A stretch of 64,000 nucleotides of DNA from Variovorax sp. PAMC26660 (GCF_014302995.1 NZ_CP060295.1:992001-1056000); one strand, 5' to 3'. Shown: positions 29,568 through 38,844, counted from the first letter of the stretch. Notes: a model not told the origin generated them from the letters alone. Program-made: numbers and translations.

Positions 29568-29765
29568 TCAGAGCTTGTCGGCACCCGTCTTGATCGCGTC
29601 CTTGGCCTTTTCCTTGACGTCGCCGTAGGTCTTTTGCACCTTGCCGGCGGCCTGGTCGGCAACGCCTTCGCCCTCGAGCTTCTCGTTACCGACAACCTTG
29701 CCGGCGACTTCCTTCAGCTTGCCCTTGGCCTCTTCGACGCGGCCTGCCACTTGGTCCTTGTTCAT
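29568..29765 (-). CDS. CsbD family stress protein
   Basis: 65 residues; the whole length is the CsbD domain (MNKDQVAGRVEEAKGKLKEV with two related glycine/lysine helical repeats). CsbD proteins are small, soluble and strongly induced under general stress, but their action is unknown. It lies upstream of the BON lipoprotein in the same direction with 98 bp between them. Confidence 0.92.
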   Translation of the reverse strand: MNKDQVAGRVEEAKGKLKEVAGKVVGNEKLEGEGVADQAAGKVQKTYGDVKEKAKDAIKTGADKL

Positions 29766-29890
29766 CTCGATTCCTTCCTGCGTAGGGTGGTGAAAACACG
29801 TGGGCCGGTTGACCCACTGCTTTCAATCTAGGTGCCACGCGGTCGCCAGGAATTCCGCCGGAAGCCCGAAGCGGTGTAGGACAAGAAGGC

Positions 29891-30712
29891 TCAAGCCGTG
29901 ACGATCCATCCTTCAAGCGCATCGAAACTGGCCGGTAGACCATGGCCGAGTCCGGGGCTTTCGGCGCGCTGGAGACCCCAGGCGGCCTGCAGAAGGCACA
30001 GCACCGCGTCGATGTCATCGCCCCGGGCATCGGCCAGCAACTCGGCACGCTGGCCTGCGGTGACGCCGAGCCGCAGGCCGAGCCGGGTGGTACCGGCTTC
30101 GAGGGCCACCAGCAGGTCGGTGCGCGCCGCCAAGCGCTCCGGCGTCTGCTTTCGCAGGTCGTCGCTCTTGTAGCTGCGCCGCCCGATCAGCTCGCGTGCC
30201 AGCAGGCCGGGATAGGCCTCCAGGGCCACACGGTTGCGGTGGCTGCCCTCATGCAGGCCGGGGATGCGCGCGCCGGCCGCCAGCAGGCGCGGCACGCCGG
30301 CATGGAGCATGTAGGCCACCGGGGGATTGACCCACTTCATCGACGGGCTGGAGCCGGCGGGCACATCGGTTGCGCGGTGCGCGAACTTGCCGCCGACGGG
30401 GCGCACGGCGCAAAACGCTGCGAAGGTGTCGCGTATCTCGGCGCGGCTCAGGCCGGCGTAGTGGGCCATCAGCGTGTCCCATGTCGTTGGCCAGTGCAGG
30501 TGCTCGACCAGCTCGCGCGGCAGGCTGAACGGAAAGTCGAAGCCACCGGTCCATGCGGGCGTGGCCTGCAGCCATTCGCCCCAGGCGTCGAGCGTTGCAA
30601 AGCGCTGAAGCCGGGTCAGCACGACGCGGTCGGCATCGGCCAGCTCGCCCATGGCCACCACGATGGGCTTGCGCGCCGTGGGCGCGCTCGAAAAGTCGCA
30701 CCCGAAGAGCAT
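29891..30712 (-). CDS. DUF429-family protein
   Basis: 273 residues. It opens with a strand and acidic residue (LFGCDFSSAP), then GGFDFPFSLP near residue 58 and a C-terminal DDIDAVLCLLQAAWG segment, a pattern of DUF429 proteins, which have an RNase H-like fold and may be nucleases. Candidate catalytic acids are D6, D59 and the DD near residue 232, which supports the fold but not a specific activity. It starts 4 bp after the DMT transporter stop and is likely co-transcribed with it. Confidence 0.72.
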   Translation of the reverse strand: MLFGCDFSSAPTARKPIVVAMGELADADRVVLTRLQRFATLDAWGEWLQATPAWTGGFDFPFSLPRELVEHLHWPTTWDTLMAHYAGLSRAEIRDTFAAFCAVRPVGGKFAHRATDVPAGSSPSMKWVNPPVAYMLHAGVPRLLAAGARIPGLHEGSHRNRVALEAYPGLLARELIGRRSYKSDDLRKQTPERLAARTDLLVALEAGTTRLGLRLGVTAGQRAELLADARGDDIDAVLCLLQAAWGLQRAESPGLGHGLPASFDALEGWIVTA

Positions 30713-30716
30713 GGCC

Positions 30717-31598
30717 TCAGCCCAGCGCGAGCGCCACCACGCCGGCGGCGATGAGCAGCGCGCCCATCAGCCGCAGCAGCCGGTCGCCCTCGCGCAGCAG
30801 ATGGCCGCCGATCAGCGCGGCGAACAACATCGACACCTCGCGCGCCGGCGCCACGTGCGAGATGGGCGCCTGCTGTACCGCATAGAGCACGAGCACATAG
30901 GAAACCGGGCTGATCGCCGCCACCAGCAGCGCGTACTTCCACTGCTCACGCCACATGCGCGCGGTGGTGACACGGTCCTGCAATGCGGCGGGCAGCAGCA
31001 GCACGAGGCGCACGAAGTTGCCCATGTAGTCGAGCAGGATCGGCGACATCGCCAGGAACTTCACCGCGTAGCTGTCGGTCACCGTGTAGGCGGCAATGAA
31101 GGCACCGGTCAGCACGCCGTAGCGGATGCCCTTTTGCACCCGCTCTCGCTGCGCCGGGTCATGCTTCTTGTGAAACAGGCGCGGACCGCCCGCCACGAGG
31201 AACACGCCGAGCACCACGCCGAAGATGCCGGCAATGCCGATCAGGCTGATCTTCTCGCCGAGAAACAAAATCGCGACCAGCGACGACAGCAACGGCCCCG
31301 ACCCACGCGCCAGCGGATAGACCACGGTGAGGTCGGACTTGCGATAGCCGCGCAGCAGGATCACGTAATAGAAGACATGCAGCACGCCGCTCAGCACGAT
31401 GAAGCCCCACTCCCTCGCGCCCCATGTCGGCACGACGCTCCAGCCCAGCGTGACGCCCACGGGCGCCCACACCACGGCCATGAACACGCTGCTCTGGAGC
31501 GCGAAGCGCGCGTCACCGTTCGCCTTCTTGGCGGCGATGTTCCAGCTGGCGTGAATGACCCCGGCGAGCAGGATCAGCGCAAAGGCAGAGAGCGGCAC
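30717..31598 (-). CDS. DMT-superfamily (EamA) transporter
   Basis: 293 residues with about ten hydrophobic helices in two EamA repeats (residues 5–140 and 150–290). HASWNIAAKKANGD near the start and VYPLARGSGPLLSSLVAI in the first repeat are typical of the drug/metabolite transporter superfamily. Such proteins exchange or export amino acids, sugars or other metabolites; the substrate is unknown. The stop is 4 bp before the DUF429 start. Confidence 0.85.
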   Translation of the reverse strand: MPLSAFALILLAGVIHASWNIAAKKANGDARFALQSSVFMAVVWAPVGVTLGWSVVPTWGAREWGFIVLSGVLHVFYYVILLRGYRKSDLTVVYPLARGSGPLLSSLVAILFLGEKISLIGIAGIFGVVLGVFLVAGGPRLFHKKHDPAQRERVQKGIRYGVLTGAFIAAYTVTDSYAVKFLAMSPILLDYMGNFVRLVLLLPAALQDRVTTARMWREQWKYALLVAAISPVSYVLVLYAVQQAPISHVAPAREVSMLFAALIGGHLLREGDRLLRLMGALLIAAGVVALALG

Positions 31599-31614
31599 CC
31601 CGGCAGAAAGAGGA

Positions 31615-32037
31615 CTAGTGGCGGCCGACGATGGCGGCGGTGGCCATCAGCTCTTCGAGCAGCGCCAGCGAGACCTTGCCCGAGACCTTGTAGGGGTCGA
31701 GTTCGGGCTTCTCGGAATACTTGAGCAGCGTCGAGGCATTGAGCTTCGACAGGTTGACCTGCCCCATCGTCCAGCCGCCGAAACGGCGCTCGGAGATTTC
31801 TTCGTAGTGCAGCAGCACCACGTCTTTGTGGCGCGCATCGCGCTGGATGTGGCCGTAGAGATCGCTGATGGCGTCGCGCCCACCCTCGATGGCCTGCAGG
31901 AAAGTGCCGGCACCGTAGCAGAGGATGCCGGTGATGCCGCAGGCCGGGTTGTGCGTGCGCGATTGCGTGAGGATCGCGTCGATGGCTGCCGGGCTGGTGT
32001 CGACGGCACGGCTGGCGTAGAGGAGTCGGACCAGCAT
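31615..32037 (-). CDS. BLUF-domain blue-light photoreceptor
   Basis: 140 residues. The protein is a single BLUF domain, which binds FAD and senses blue light by rearranging hydrogen bonds around the flavin. The key residues are present: Y7 (LLYASRA), N30 (HNPACGITGIL), Q48 (FLQAIEG), and W89/M91 (GGWTM). The last ~45 residues are the usual C-terminal helical cap, with no effector domain. Its start lies 4 bp after the folE stop, so it is translated from the folE message. BLUF-only proteins act by binding partner proteins; a link to GTP cyclohydrolase is suggested by position only. Confidence 0.9.
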   Translation of the reverse strand: MLVRLLYASRAVDTSPAAIDAILTQSRTHNPACGITGILCYGAGTFLQAIEGGRDAISDLYGHIQRDARHKDVVLLHYEEISERRFGGWTMGQVNLSKLNASTLLKYSEKPELDPYKVSGKVSLALLEELMATAAIVGRH

Positions 32038-32041
32038 GGCT

Positions 32042-32773
32042 TTAGCTCTTTCTTGGCAAGAGGGACAGGAATTCGCGACGCAGGCTCGGGTCTTTGAGGA
32101 ACACGCCGCGCATCACGGAGTTGATCATCTTGCTGTCCATTTCCTTCACGCCGCGCCAGGCCATGCAGAAATGTTCGGCTTCCATCACCAGCGCCAGGCC
32201 GTCGGGCCGGGTCTTTTCCTGGATCAGGTCGGCCAGTTGCACGATCGCCTCTTCCTGGATCTGCGGACGGCCCATCACCCATTCGGCCAGGCGTGCGTAC
32301 TTCGACAGGCCGATCACGTTGGTGTGCTCGTTGGGCATCACGCCGACCCAGAGCTTGCCGATGATCGGGCAGAAGTGGTGCGAGCAGGCGCTGCGCACGG
32401 TGATCGGGCCGACGATCATCAGCTCGTTCAGGTGCTCGGCGTTGGGGAACTCGGTGAGCGCAGGCGGCGGCACATAGCGGCCGCGGAACACCTCGTTCAG
32501 GTACATCTTGGCCACGCGGCGGGCGGTGTTGCCGGTGTTGTGGTCGTTCTCGACGTCGATGACGAGGCTGTCGAGCACCCCCTTCATCTTGACCTCGACC
32601 TCGTCGAGCAGCGCCTCCAGCTCGCCGGGTTCGATGAACTCGGCGATGTTGTCATTGGCATTGAAGCGCTTGCGCGCTGCGTTCAGGCGCTCGCGGATCT
32701 TCACGGAGACGGGCGTGCCCTCGTCATCGTCTTTTCGATCGGGGAGCGGTTCGACGTCGGTTTTCCTCAGCAT
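32042..32773 (-). CDS. folE: GTP cyclohydrolase I
   Basis: 243 residues, slightly longer than the ~220-residue enzyme because of a charged N-terminal leader. It converts GTP to dihydroneopterin triphosphate, the entry to folate and to the queuosine pathway. Zinc ligands lie in the SACSHHFCPI segment and in EAEHFCMAWRGV. The VIGLSKYARL and RPQIQEEA segments are conserved. The product is the substrate of NudB, encoded 1 kb upstream in the same direction, and of QueD. A BLUF photoreceptor gene follows after 4 bp. Confidence 0.96.
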   Translation of the reverse strand: MLRKTDVEPLPDRKDDDEGTPVSVKIRERLNAARKRFNANDNIAEFIEPGELEALLDEVEVKMKGVLDSLVIDVENDHNTGNTARRVAKMYLNEVFRGRYVPPPALTEFPNAEHLNELMIVGPITVRSACSHHFCPIIGKLWVGVMPNEHTNVIGLSKYARLAEWVMGRPQIQEEAIVQLADLIQEKTRPDGLALVMEAEHFCMAWRGVKEMDSKMINSVMRGVFLKDPSLRREFLSLLPRKS

Positions 32774-32814
32774 CCGCGCATCGTATCAGTGATCTTTTTT
32801 GCCCGTCCGCTCAA

Positions 32815-32911
32815 GGGAACACCGCGAAACCGGCTCCGCCGGGCCGCAGGTGTTGCCCCCCGGTAGGGGGTTGGAGAAGCGACACGCAGTGCGCGAAGCC
32901 TGGGGGCGAGC
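32815..32911 (-). repeat. Copy 1 of a ~95-bp dispersed element placed directly after a stop codon
   Basis: Read on the minus strand, the element starts immediately after the TGA of the endonuclease/phosphatase gene with GCTCGCCCCCAGGCTTCG and continues to the CGCGGTGTTCC end. It contains an internal CCCCC-TACC-GGGGG hairpin and a GGCCCGGC-type palindrome. A second copy, roughly 85% similar by eye, follows the ugpE stop at 55340–55433 in the same relation to its gene. It may be a 3'-UTR or termination element. Confidence 0.8.
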
Positions 32912-33667
32912 TCAGACCAACGAGAAATCGGCCACCAGCGGCAGGTGGTCGGACATGCGGGCCCAGATCGGGCCGCGCGGCACCGCGCAGGCCAGCGGCT
33001 CCAGCTTGCGTCCATAGATGAAGTCGAGCTGTGCCACCGGCAGGCGCGAGGGATAGGTGAGCGTGCGCGGGCCGCGCAGGTCGCTGGTGTCGCGCAGGCC
33101 CATCGCGTTCATGGCGTAGCGCATGCGCGCGCCCCAGTCGTTGAAATCGCCCGCCACCACCACCGCCTCGTCGGCGGGCACTTCGCGGTCGATGAACTCG
33201 CGAAGGCGCGCGATCTGCCGCACGCGGCTGCCCTTGATGAGCCCCAGGTGCACCACGATGGCATGCACCGGCTGGCCCTCGACCTCGATCACCGCGTGCA
33301 GCAGCCCGCGCTGCTCGAAGCGGTGGTCGGAAATGTCCTGGTGGCTGGTACGGATCACCGGCCAGCGCGTGAGCAGCGCATTGCCGTGCTCCCCGTGGCG
33401 CGTGACGGCATTGGTCTCGTAGACGGCGGTGTAGCCCTCGGGCGCCAGGAAATCGGCCTGGGGCAGCTCGGGCCAGCGCGCGAAACGGGCGGCAGCCTGG
33501 CGGTTCATCTTGCGCACTTCCTGCAGGCAGACGATGTCGGCATCGAGCTGCTCGATGGCGTGGCCGAGGTTGTGGATTTCAAGTCGCCGGGCGGGCCCGA
33601 TCCCCTGCACACCCTTGTGGATGTTGTAGGTCGCGACCCGAAGGTTCTGTGCTGCCGGCTGGTTCAT
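32912..33667 (-). CDS. Endonuclease/exonuclease/phosphatase family protein
   Basis: 251 residues from the ATG at 33667, which overlaps the nudB stop as ATGA. The EEP metal-dependent fold is seen in RVATYNIHKGVQG at the start, CLQEVRK (Glu metal ligand), GDFNDWGARM (Asp/Asn pair) and the terminal SDHLPLVADF (catalytic His). The family covers nucleases and lipid or sugar phosphatases; in this syntenic position the relatives are uncharacterised YbhP-like proteins. In many betaproteobacteria a cardiolipin synthase gene comes next; here a repeat and folE follow. Confidence 0.9.
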   Translation of the reverse strand: MNQPAAQNLRVATYNIHKGVQGIGPARRLEIHNLGHAIEQLDADIVCLQEVRKMNRQAAARFARWPELPQADFLAPEGYTAVYETNAVTRHGEHGNALLTRWPVIRTSHQDISDHRFEQRGLLHAVIEVEGQPVHAIVVHLGLIKGSRVRQIARLREFIDREVPADEAVVVAGDFNDWGARMRYAMNAMGLRDTSDLRGPRTLTYPSRLPVAQLDFIYGRKLEPLACAVPRGPIWARMSDHLPLVADFSLV

Positions 33668-34137
33668 TGCGCAAATTCTGGCAGCAACAGAATGGCTTCG
33701 GCGTTCGACGGGGAAAAGCAGGCGTCGGCCGCCTCGCGATACGACAGCCATTGCCAGTCGGTGTGCTCGCGCGGATCGAGCGTGGGCGTCAGGCGCTCAG
33801 GCACGCACAGGCCGAACAGGTGCTCGGTGTTGTGCGTGACGCCTGGCTCGTAGCGAGCGCGCCAGCGTGGGTAGATTTCGTAGATGTTGCGCAGTTGCCA
33901 GTCGACCAGTTGCGACGCGAGCGCGCTGCGCTGGCCGCACTGGATGCCGGTTTCTTCAGCCACCTCGCGCGCCGCCGTGAGCGCAAGCAGCTCGTCGACG
34001 GTGTCCTTGCTGCCGGTGACCGACTGCCAGAACTCGGCCGCGTCGGCGCGCCGGATCAGCAGCACGTCGAGCGCCGGCGTGTGGATCACGACAAGCACCG
34101 ACTCCGGGATCTTCCAGGGCCGGGTGCCAGTCGTCAT
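33664..34137 (-). CDS. nudB: Dihydroneopterin triphosphate diphosphatase
   Basis: 157 residues. NudB is a Nudix hydrolase that removes pyrophosphate from dihydroneopterin triphosphate, the second step of folate synthesis. The Nudix box spans about residues 42–65 with the REVAEETG core. The N-terminal IPESVLVVIHTP and the W-W-rich end (HTDWQWLSYREA) match the NudB/NtpA group. The gene lies 7 bp after aspS and its stop overlaps the next start, in the betaproteobacterial order aspS–nudB–EEP. Confidence 0.93.
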   Translation of the reverse strand: MTTGTRPWKIPESVLVVIHTPALDVLLIRRADAAEFWQSVTGSKDTVDELLALTAAREVAEETGIQCGQRSALASQLVDWQLRNIYEIYPRWRARYEPGVTHNTEHLFGLCVPERLTPTLDPREHTDWQWLSYREAADACFSPSNAEAILLLPEFAQ

Positions 34138-34144
34138 GCCGGCA

Positions 34145-35953
34145 TCAGGCTGCGGCTTGGGGGGTGTTGCGCAGCTTGATGTGCAGTTCGCGCAGCTGCT
34201 TCTCGTCGACCGGACTCGGTGCCTGCGTCAGCAGGTCTTGCGCGCGCTGGGTCTTGGGGAAGGCGATCACGTCGCGGATCGACTCGGCGCCGGTCATGAG
34301 CATCACGAGGCGGTCCAGGCCGATGGCGATGCCACCGTGCGGCGGCGCGCCGTATTGCAGCGCGTCGAGCAGGAAGCCGAACTTGAGCTGTGCGTCTTCG
34401 GCGCTGATCTTCAGCGCGCGGAACACCTTGCTCTGCACTTCCTCGCGGTGGATACGCACCGATCCGCCGCCCATTTCGATGCCGTTGAGCACCATGTCGT
34501 AGGCCTTGGCGATGCACTTCTCGGGCGCGGTGTCCATGAGGTCTTCATGGCCGTCCTTCGGTGCGGTGAACGGGTGGTGCACGGCCGACCAGCGTTGGCC
34601 ATCCTCGTCGAACTCGAACATCGGGAAGTCGACCACCCACAGCGGTGCCCAGCGGTCGTCGAACAGGCCGCTCTTCTTGCCGAAGGGGCTGTGGCCGATC
34701 TTCACGCGCAGCGCGCCGATGGCGTCGTTGACGACCTTTTCCTTGTCGGCGCCGAAGAACAGGATGTCGCCGTTGCGGGCACCCGTGCGGGCGATGATCT
34801 CGGCCAGCGTGTTGTCGTCCAGGTTCTTGACGATCGGGCTTTGCAGGCCTTCGCGGCCGGCGGCTGCGTCGTTGACCTTGATGTAGGCCAGGCCCTTGGC
34901 GCCGTAGATCTTGACGAACTCTTGATAGGCGTCGATTTCACCGCGCGACATGCCGCCCTCGGCACCGCCGCCGGGCACGCGCAGTGCCACGACACGGCCA
35001 CCGTCCATGGTGGCGGCGTTCGAGAACACCTTGAACTCGACGCGCTTCATCAGCTCGGTGAGTTCGGTGAATTCGAGCTTCACACGCAGGTCGGGCTTGT
35101 CGGAGCCGTACTTGAACATGGCGTCGCCGTAGGTCATCGTCGGGAACACCGGCAGATCGATGTTGGCAGCCGAGCGGAAGACCTGGCGGATCATGCCTTC
35201 GAACATTTCGCGGATTTCTTCTTCCGCCATGAACGAGGTCTCGATGTCGATCTGCGTGAACTCGGGCTGGCGGTCGGCGCGCAGGTCTTCGTCGCGGAAG
35301 CACTTCACGATCTGGTAGTAGCGGTCGTAGCCGGCCACCATCAGCAACTGCTTGAAGAGCTGGGGCGACTGCGGCAGCGCGAAGAAGCTGCCGTCGTGCA
35401 CGCGGCTGGGCACGAGGTAGTCGCGCGCGCCTTCGGGCGTGGACTTGCCGAGCATCGGCGTCTCGATGTCGATGAAGCCGTTGGCATCGAGGAACTTGCG
35501 CGTCTCCATCGTCACCTTGTAGCGCAGCATCATGTTGCGTTGCATGGCCGGACGGCGCAGGTCGAGCACGCGGTGCGTGAGGCGGGTGGTTTCCGACAGG
35601 TTGTCGTCGTCCAGCAGGAACGGGGGCGTGACCGAGGGGTTGAGCACCTTCAGCTCGTGGCACAGCACTTCGATCTTGCCGCTCTTGAGGCTGTCGTTGG
35701 TCGTGCCTTCGGGGCGCGCGCGCACCAGGCCCGTGATCTGCACGCAGAACTCGTTGCGCAGGTTTTCGGCCACGGCGAAAGTGGAGGCGCGATCGGGATC
35801 GCACACCACCTGCACATAACCTTCGCGGTCACGCACGTCGATGAAGATCACGCCGCCGTGGTCACGGCGACGGTTGACCCAGCCGCAAAGGGTGACGGTC
35901 TGGCCCATCAGGGCTTCGGTCACAAGACCGCAATAGTGAGTACGCATGGCCAT
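34145..35953 (-). CDS. aspS: Aspartate--tRNA ligase (probably non-discriminating)
   Basis: 602 residues from the ATG at 35953; an ATG two codons later and a TTG upstream are alternatives. It charges tRNA-Asp, and in bacteria with GatCAB often tRNA-Asn as well. An OB-fold anticodon domain (residues ~15–110, [24 protein letters not shown]), class II motifs 1–3 ([22 protein letters not shown] as motif 2; [12 protein letters not shown] as motif 3) and the bacterial GAD insertion (about 290–430) are all present. Cytoplasmic. It lies between DUF502 and nudB. Confidence 0.97.
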   Translation of the reverse strand: MAMRTHYCGLVTEALMGQTVTLCGWVNRRRDHGGVIFIDVRDREGYVQVVCDPDRASTFAVAENLRNEFCVQITGLVRARPEGTTNDSLKSGKIEVLCHELKVLNPSVTPPFLLDDDNLSETTRLTHRVLDLRRPAMQRNMMLRYKVTMETRKFLDANGFIDIETPMLGKSTPEGARDYLVPSRVHDGSFFALPQSPQLFKQLLMVAGYDRYYQIVKCFRDEDLRADRQPEFTQIDIETSFMAEEEIREMFEGMIRQVFRSAANIDLPVFPTMTYGDAMFKYGSDKPDLRVKLEFTELTELMKRVEFKVFSNAATMDGGRVVALRVPGGGAEGGMSRGEIDAYQEFVKIYGAKGLAYIKVNDAAAGREGLQSPIVKNLDDNTLAEIIARTGARNGDILFFGADKEKVVNDAIGALRVKIGHSPFGKKSGLFDDRWAPLWVVDFPMFEFDEDGQRWSAVHHPFTAPKDGHEDLMDTAPEKCIAKAYDMVLNGIEMGGGSVRIHREEVQSKVFRALKISAEDAQLKFGFLLDALQYGAPPHGGIAIGLDRLVMLMTGAESIRDVIAFPKTQRAQDLLTQAPSPVDEKQLRELHIKLRNTPQAAA

Positions 35954-35989
35954 AGGGATCAATTCCGGCGCCGTTCGGGCGCGTTCGTT

Positions 35990-36622
35990 TTATGAGTTGG
36001 AAGGCTTGACCGCCACCGTGGTGGGGCCGCCTGGAACGACCACCCCCATCGAGACGATGTACTTGAGCGCTTCGTCCACGCTCATCTTCAGTTCGATGCA
36101 GTCGCTGCGCTTGAGCATCACGAAGTAGCCGCCCGTGGGATTGGGCGTGGTGGGTACGTAGACGCTGAGGTATTCCTCGTCGCCGAGGTGTTCTGCGACT
36201 TCATTGCCGGGCGCACCGGTCACGAAGGCGATGGTCCACACGCTGGTGCGCGGCCATTCGATCAGAACCGCAGTGCGAAAGGCATTGCCGTTCTCGGAGA
36301 ACAGCGTGTCCGACACCTGCTTGACGCTGGAGTAGATCGAGCGCACGACCGGAATGCGCCGCACGACGGCATCGCCCCAGCCGAGCAGGCGCTTGCCGAC
36401 AAAGTTGCTGGCGGTGGCGCCCACCACCAGCAGGATGGTCAGCGTGAGCAGAACGCCCAGGCCGCGCACCTTGTGATCGCTGAGCCAGACCTGCCACTGC
36501 TCGGGCAGCAGCCACAGCGTCTGGTCGAGCGTGCCGATGATCCAGTTCAGCACGCCGAGCGTGATGACCAGCGGCACGATGACCAGCAAGCCGGACAGCA
36601 ACCATTTGCGCAGGGCGAGCAT
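35990..36622 (-). CDS. DUF502 inner-membrane protein
   Basis: 210 residues. Two membrane helices (about 8–30 and 57–77) are followed by a soluble domain with the family segments RRIPVVRSIYSSVKQV and VYVPTTPNPTGGYFVMLKRSD. DUF502 proteins are widespread in proteobacteria and in plant homologues (LCV/COV), without defined activity. The position between fmdB and aspS is conserved in Burkholderiales. Confidence 0.92.
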   Translation of the reverse strand: MLALRKWLLSGLLVIVPLVITLGVLNWIIGTLDQTLWLLPEQWQVWLSDHKVRGLGVLLTLTILLVVGATASNFVGKRLLGWGDAVVRRIPVVRSIYSSVKQVSDTLFSENGNAFRTAVLIEWPRTSVWTIAFVTGAPGNEVAEHLGDEEYLSVYVPTTPNPTGGYFVMLKRSDCIELKMSVDEALKYIVSMGVVVPGGPTTVAVKPSNS

Positions 36623-36631
36623 GGGGGTCGA

Positions 36632-36970
36632 TCAGTCGCCGCTCTTGGCGGCAGCAGCCGGCGCGGGGGCCGATGCCGCGGGCGCCGGAGCGGGGCTCGG
36701 CGCGGCAGCGGTGGAAGAAGAAGACTCGGCAGGTTTGGCGCCGTCGCTCGCCGCAGGCGCTGTGGCGGGCTCGGCCTTCTTGCCGCCACCCTCACGGAAA
36801 TCGGTCACGTACCAGCCCGAGCCCTTGAGCTGGAAGCCGGCGGCCGTGACCTGTTTTTCAAACGAACTCGCGCCGCACGCCGGACACACCGTCAGGGGCG
36901 CGTCGGACATCTTTTGCAGCGTGTCTTTGGCAAAGCCGCAGGCGCTGCACTTGTAGGCGTAGATGGGCAT
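36632..36970 (-). CDS. FmdB-type zinc ribbon protein with Ala/Pro tail
   Basis: 112 residues. The N-terminal 45 residues are the FmdB zinc ribbon (MPIYAYKCSACGF, then CPACGASSFEKQVT), with cysteines at 8, 11, 29 and 32. Residues 45–62 hold the FQLKGSGWYVTDF segment common to this family. The rest is an Ala/Pro/Ser-rich, probably disordered tail. FmdB-like proteins may be regulatory, but no biochemical role is known. DUF502 starts 9 bp downstream. Confidence 0.9.
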   Translation of the reverse strand: MPIYAYKCSACGFAKDTLQKMSDAPLTVCPACGASSFEKQVTAAGFQLKGSGWYVTDFREGGGKKAEPATAPAASDGAKPAESSSSTAAAPSPAPAPAASAPAPAAAAKSGD

Positions 36971-36984
36971 GGAGATTGAGGGGT

Positions 36985-37008
36985 CAAAAAAGCGGCGCAG
37001 CTGCCGCT
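36985..37008 (-). terminator. Terminator of the potFGHI unit
   Basis: On the minus strand the sequence after the potI stop forms GCGGC-AGCTGC-GCCGC followed by six T. It lies about 25–45 bp past the potI stop and just before fmdB, so it should end the polyamine transcript. Confidence 0.75.
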
Positions 37009-37031
37009 CGCAAAGCCCATGATTATAGGCG

Positions 37032-37874
37032 CTACCCTCCGGCCAGAGCGGCCTGCCCCTCCCTGTACCGGCGCCGCTCCCGTGCGGCGATCAGGTAGCT
37101 GGAGGCCACCACGAAGATCGCCGCCAGCACGATCACCACTGTGGCCAGGGCATTGACGGTCGGGTCGAGCCCCAGCCGGGCGCGCGAAAAGATGACGAGC
37201 GGCAGGGTGGTCGAGCCGGGCCCCGACAGGAAGGCCGACATCACCACGTCGTCGAGCGAGAGCGTGAAACTCAGCAGCCAGGCCGCCAGCAGCGACTCCG
37301 CGATCATCGGCAGCGTCACCAGGAAGAAGACCTGCAGCGGGCGCGCGCCCAGGTCTTGCGCTGCCTCTTCGTACTGCGGGTTGAGGTCGCGCAGGCGGGC
37401 GCCGATCACCACCGTGGCATAGGCCATGCCCACCAGCAGGTGCCCGAGCCAGATCGTCGTGAGCCCGCGCTCCGGGAAACCGAACAGGCGCTGGACCGAC
37501 ACCAGCATCAGCAGCAGCGACAGGCCGACGATGACCTCGGGCATCACCAGCGGCGCGCTGACCATGCCCGCGAATGCGGTGCGCCCGCGGAAGCGCGGAA
37601 AACGCTCCAGCGCGAAAGCCGCCAGCGTGCCCAGCAGCACCGCGCCGGTTGCACTGGCCGCCGCGATGCGCAGCGACACGAACAGGCCCTCGCGAATCTC
37701 ATCGTCGCCGACCAGCTTGTGGTACCAGCGCAGGCTGAAGCCGGCCCAGACGTTGGGCACCGGGGAATCGGTGAAGCTGAAGACGATCAGCGCCACGATC
37801 GGCAGGTAGAGGAACGCAAAGCCCAGCAGCAGCCAGATGCGGCTGGTCCAGCGACCGGCGGGGGTGGCGATCAT
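37032..37874 (-). CDS. potI: Polyamine ABC transporter permease PotI
   Basis: 280 residues from the ATG at 37874, which overlaps the potH stop. Six membrane helices; the EAA loop EEAAQDLGARPLQVFFLVTLP near residue 170 contacts the ATPase PotG. YLPIVALIVFSFTDSP near residue 23 and LSLDDVVMSAFLSGPG are typical of PotI/PotC. It forms the channel with PotH for putrescine-type polyamines delivered by PotF. Confidence 0.94.
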   Translation of the reverse strand: MIATPAGRWTSRIWLLLGFAFLYLPIVALIVFSFTDSPVPNVWAGFSLRWYHKLVGDDEIREGLFVSLRIAAASATGAVLLGTLAAFALERFPRFRGRTAFAGMVSAPLVMPEVIVGLSLLLMLVSVQRLFGFPERGLTTIWLGHLLVGMAYATVVIGARLRDLNPQYEEAAQDLGARPLQVFFLVTLPMIAESLLAAWLLSFTLSLDDVVMSAFLSGPGSTTLPLVIFSRARLGLDPTVNALATVVIVLAAIFVVASSYLIAARERRRYREGQAALAGG

Positions 37875-38830
37875 GTGCCCTCCCCCTTGGACCGGGCCTT
37901 GGCCTTCGCCTGGCTGCTGTTGAGCAGCGCCAGCGGCACGATGATGAGCAGCACCATCACCACGGCCACGCTTGACGCCATCGGCCAGTCGTTGTTGGAG
38001 AAGAACTCGTCCCACAGCACGCGGCCGATCATCAGCGTCTGCGGGCCGCCCAGCAGCTCGGGAATGACGTATTCGCCGACGCAGGGAATGAACACCAGCA
38101 TGGCGCCCGCGATGATGCCGCTGCGCGAGAGCGGCACGGTGATGCGCCAGAACGCCTGCCAGGGCGTCGCGCCCAGGTCTTGCGCGGCCTCGAGCAGCCG
38201 CAGGTCCATCTTGGAGAGCGTGGCGTACAGCGGCAGCACCATGAACGGCAGGTAGGTGTAGACCATGCCCAGCACCAGCGAGAACGGGCTGTACATGAAC
38301 TGCCCGGCCGAGGAGATGAGGCCCAGCGGCAGCAGCAGCCGGTCGGCATGCACGAAGGTCAGCAACTGCCCGACCCAGCCGGTCTGGGCATCCAGCAGGC
38401 CCTTCCAGGCATAGACGCGCAGCAGGAAGCTGGTCCAGAACGGCAGCATCACGCCCATCAGCAGCAGCGGTTGCAGGCCGGCCCTGGCGCGGGCCATGAA
38501 GTAGGCGAAGGGATAGCCGACGAACAGGCAGATCAGCGTGGTGATTGCCGCGTACATCAGCGAGTGCCCGTAGGTCGCGAAATACAGGTCGTCCTGGAAC
38601 AGCGTGATGTAGTTCTGCAGCTTGAGCGTCAGCGTCAGTTGCTGGTCGGCCCAACCGACCAGGTCGGAAATCTTCGCGCCGTCCATCTCCGAGAAACTGA
38701 TGCGCAGGACGATCAGGAAAGGCAGCAGGAAAAAGACCAGCAGCCACAGATAGGGCGCGCCGATCACCAGATGCCGCCCCTGGAAGGGACGCAGCCAGCT
38801 CTTTCTCTTGCTGTCGGTGGAAGAAGCCAT
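37871..38830 (-). CDS. potH: Polyamine ABC transporter permease PotH
   Basis: 319 residues from the ATG at 38830. About six membrane helices; the LPFLIVLRISFSE segment and the EAA loop LEAAQDLGATPWQAFWRITVPLS identify the PotH/PotB group. The positively charged N-terminus (SKRKSWLRPFQG) is cytoplasmic. An upstream in-frame start extends into potG but is less likely. The gene follows potG by 14 bp and overlaps potI by 4 bp. Confidence 0.94.
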   Translation of the reverse strand: MASSTDSKRKSWLRPFQGRHLVIGAPYLWLLVFFLLPFLIVLRISFSEMDGAKISDLVGWADQQLTLTLKLQNYITLFQDDLYFATYGHSLMYAAITTLICLFVGYPFAYFMARARAGLQPLLLMGVMLPFWTSFLLRVYAWKGLLDAQTGWVGQLLTFVHADRLLLPLGLISSAGQFMYSPFSLVLGMVYTYLPFMVLPLYATLSKMDLRLLEAAQDLGATPWQAFWRITVPLSRSGIIAGAMLVFIPCVGEYVIPELLGGPQTLMIGRVLWDEFFSNNDWPMASSVAVVMVLLIIVPLALLNSSQAKAKARSKGEGT

Positions 38831-38844
38831 GGCGGTCCTCTTCC

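Noticed and set aside
33884..35995. About 700-codon plus-strand frame opposite aspS and nudB
   Set aside because: Antisense shadow of strongly supported aspS; translation is low complexity with no domain.
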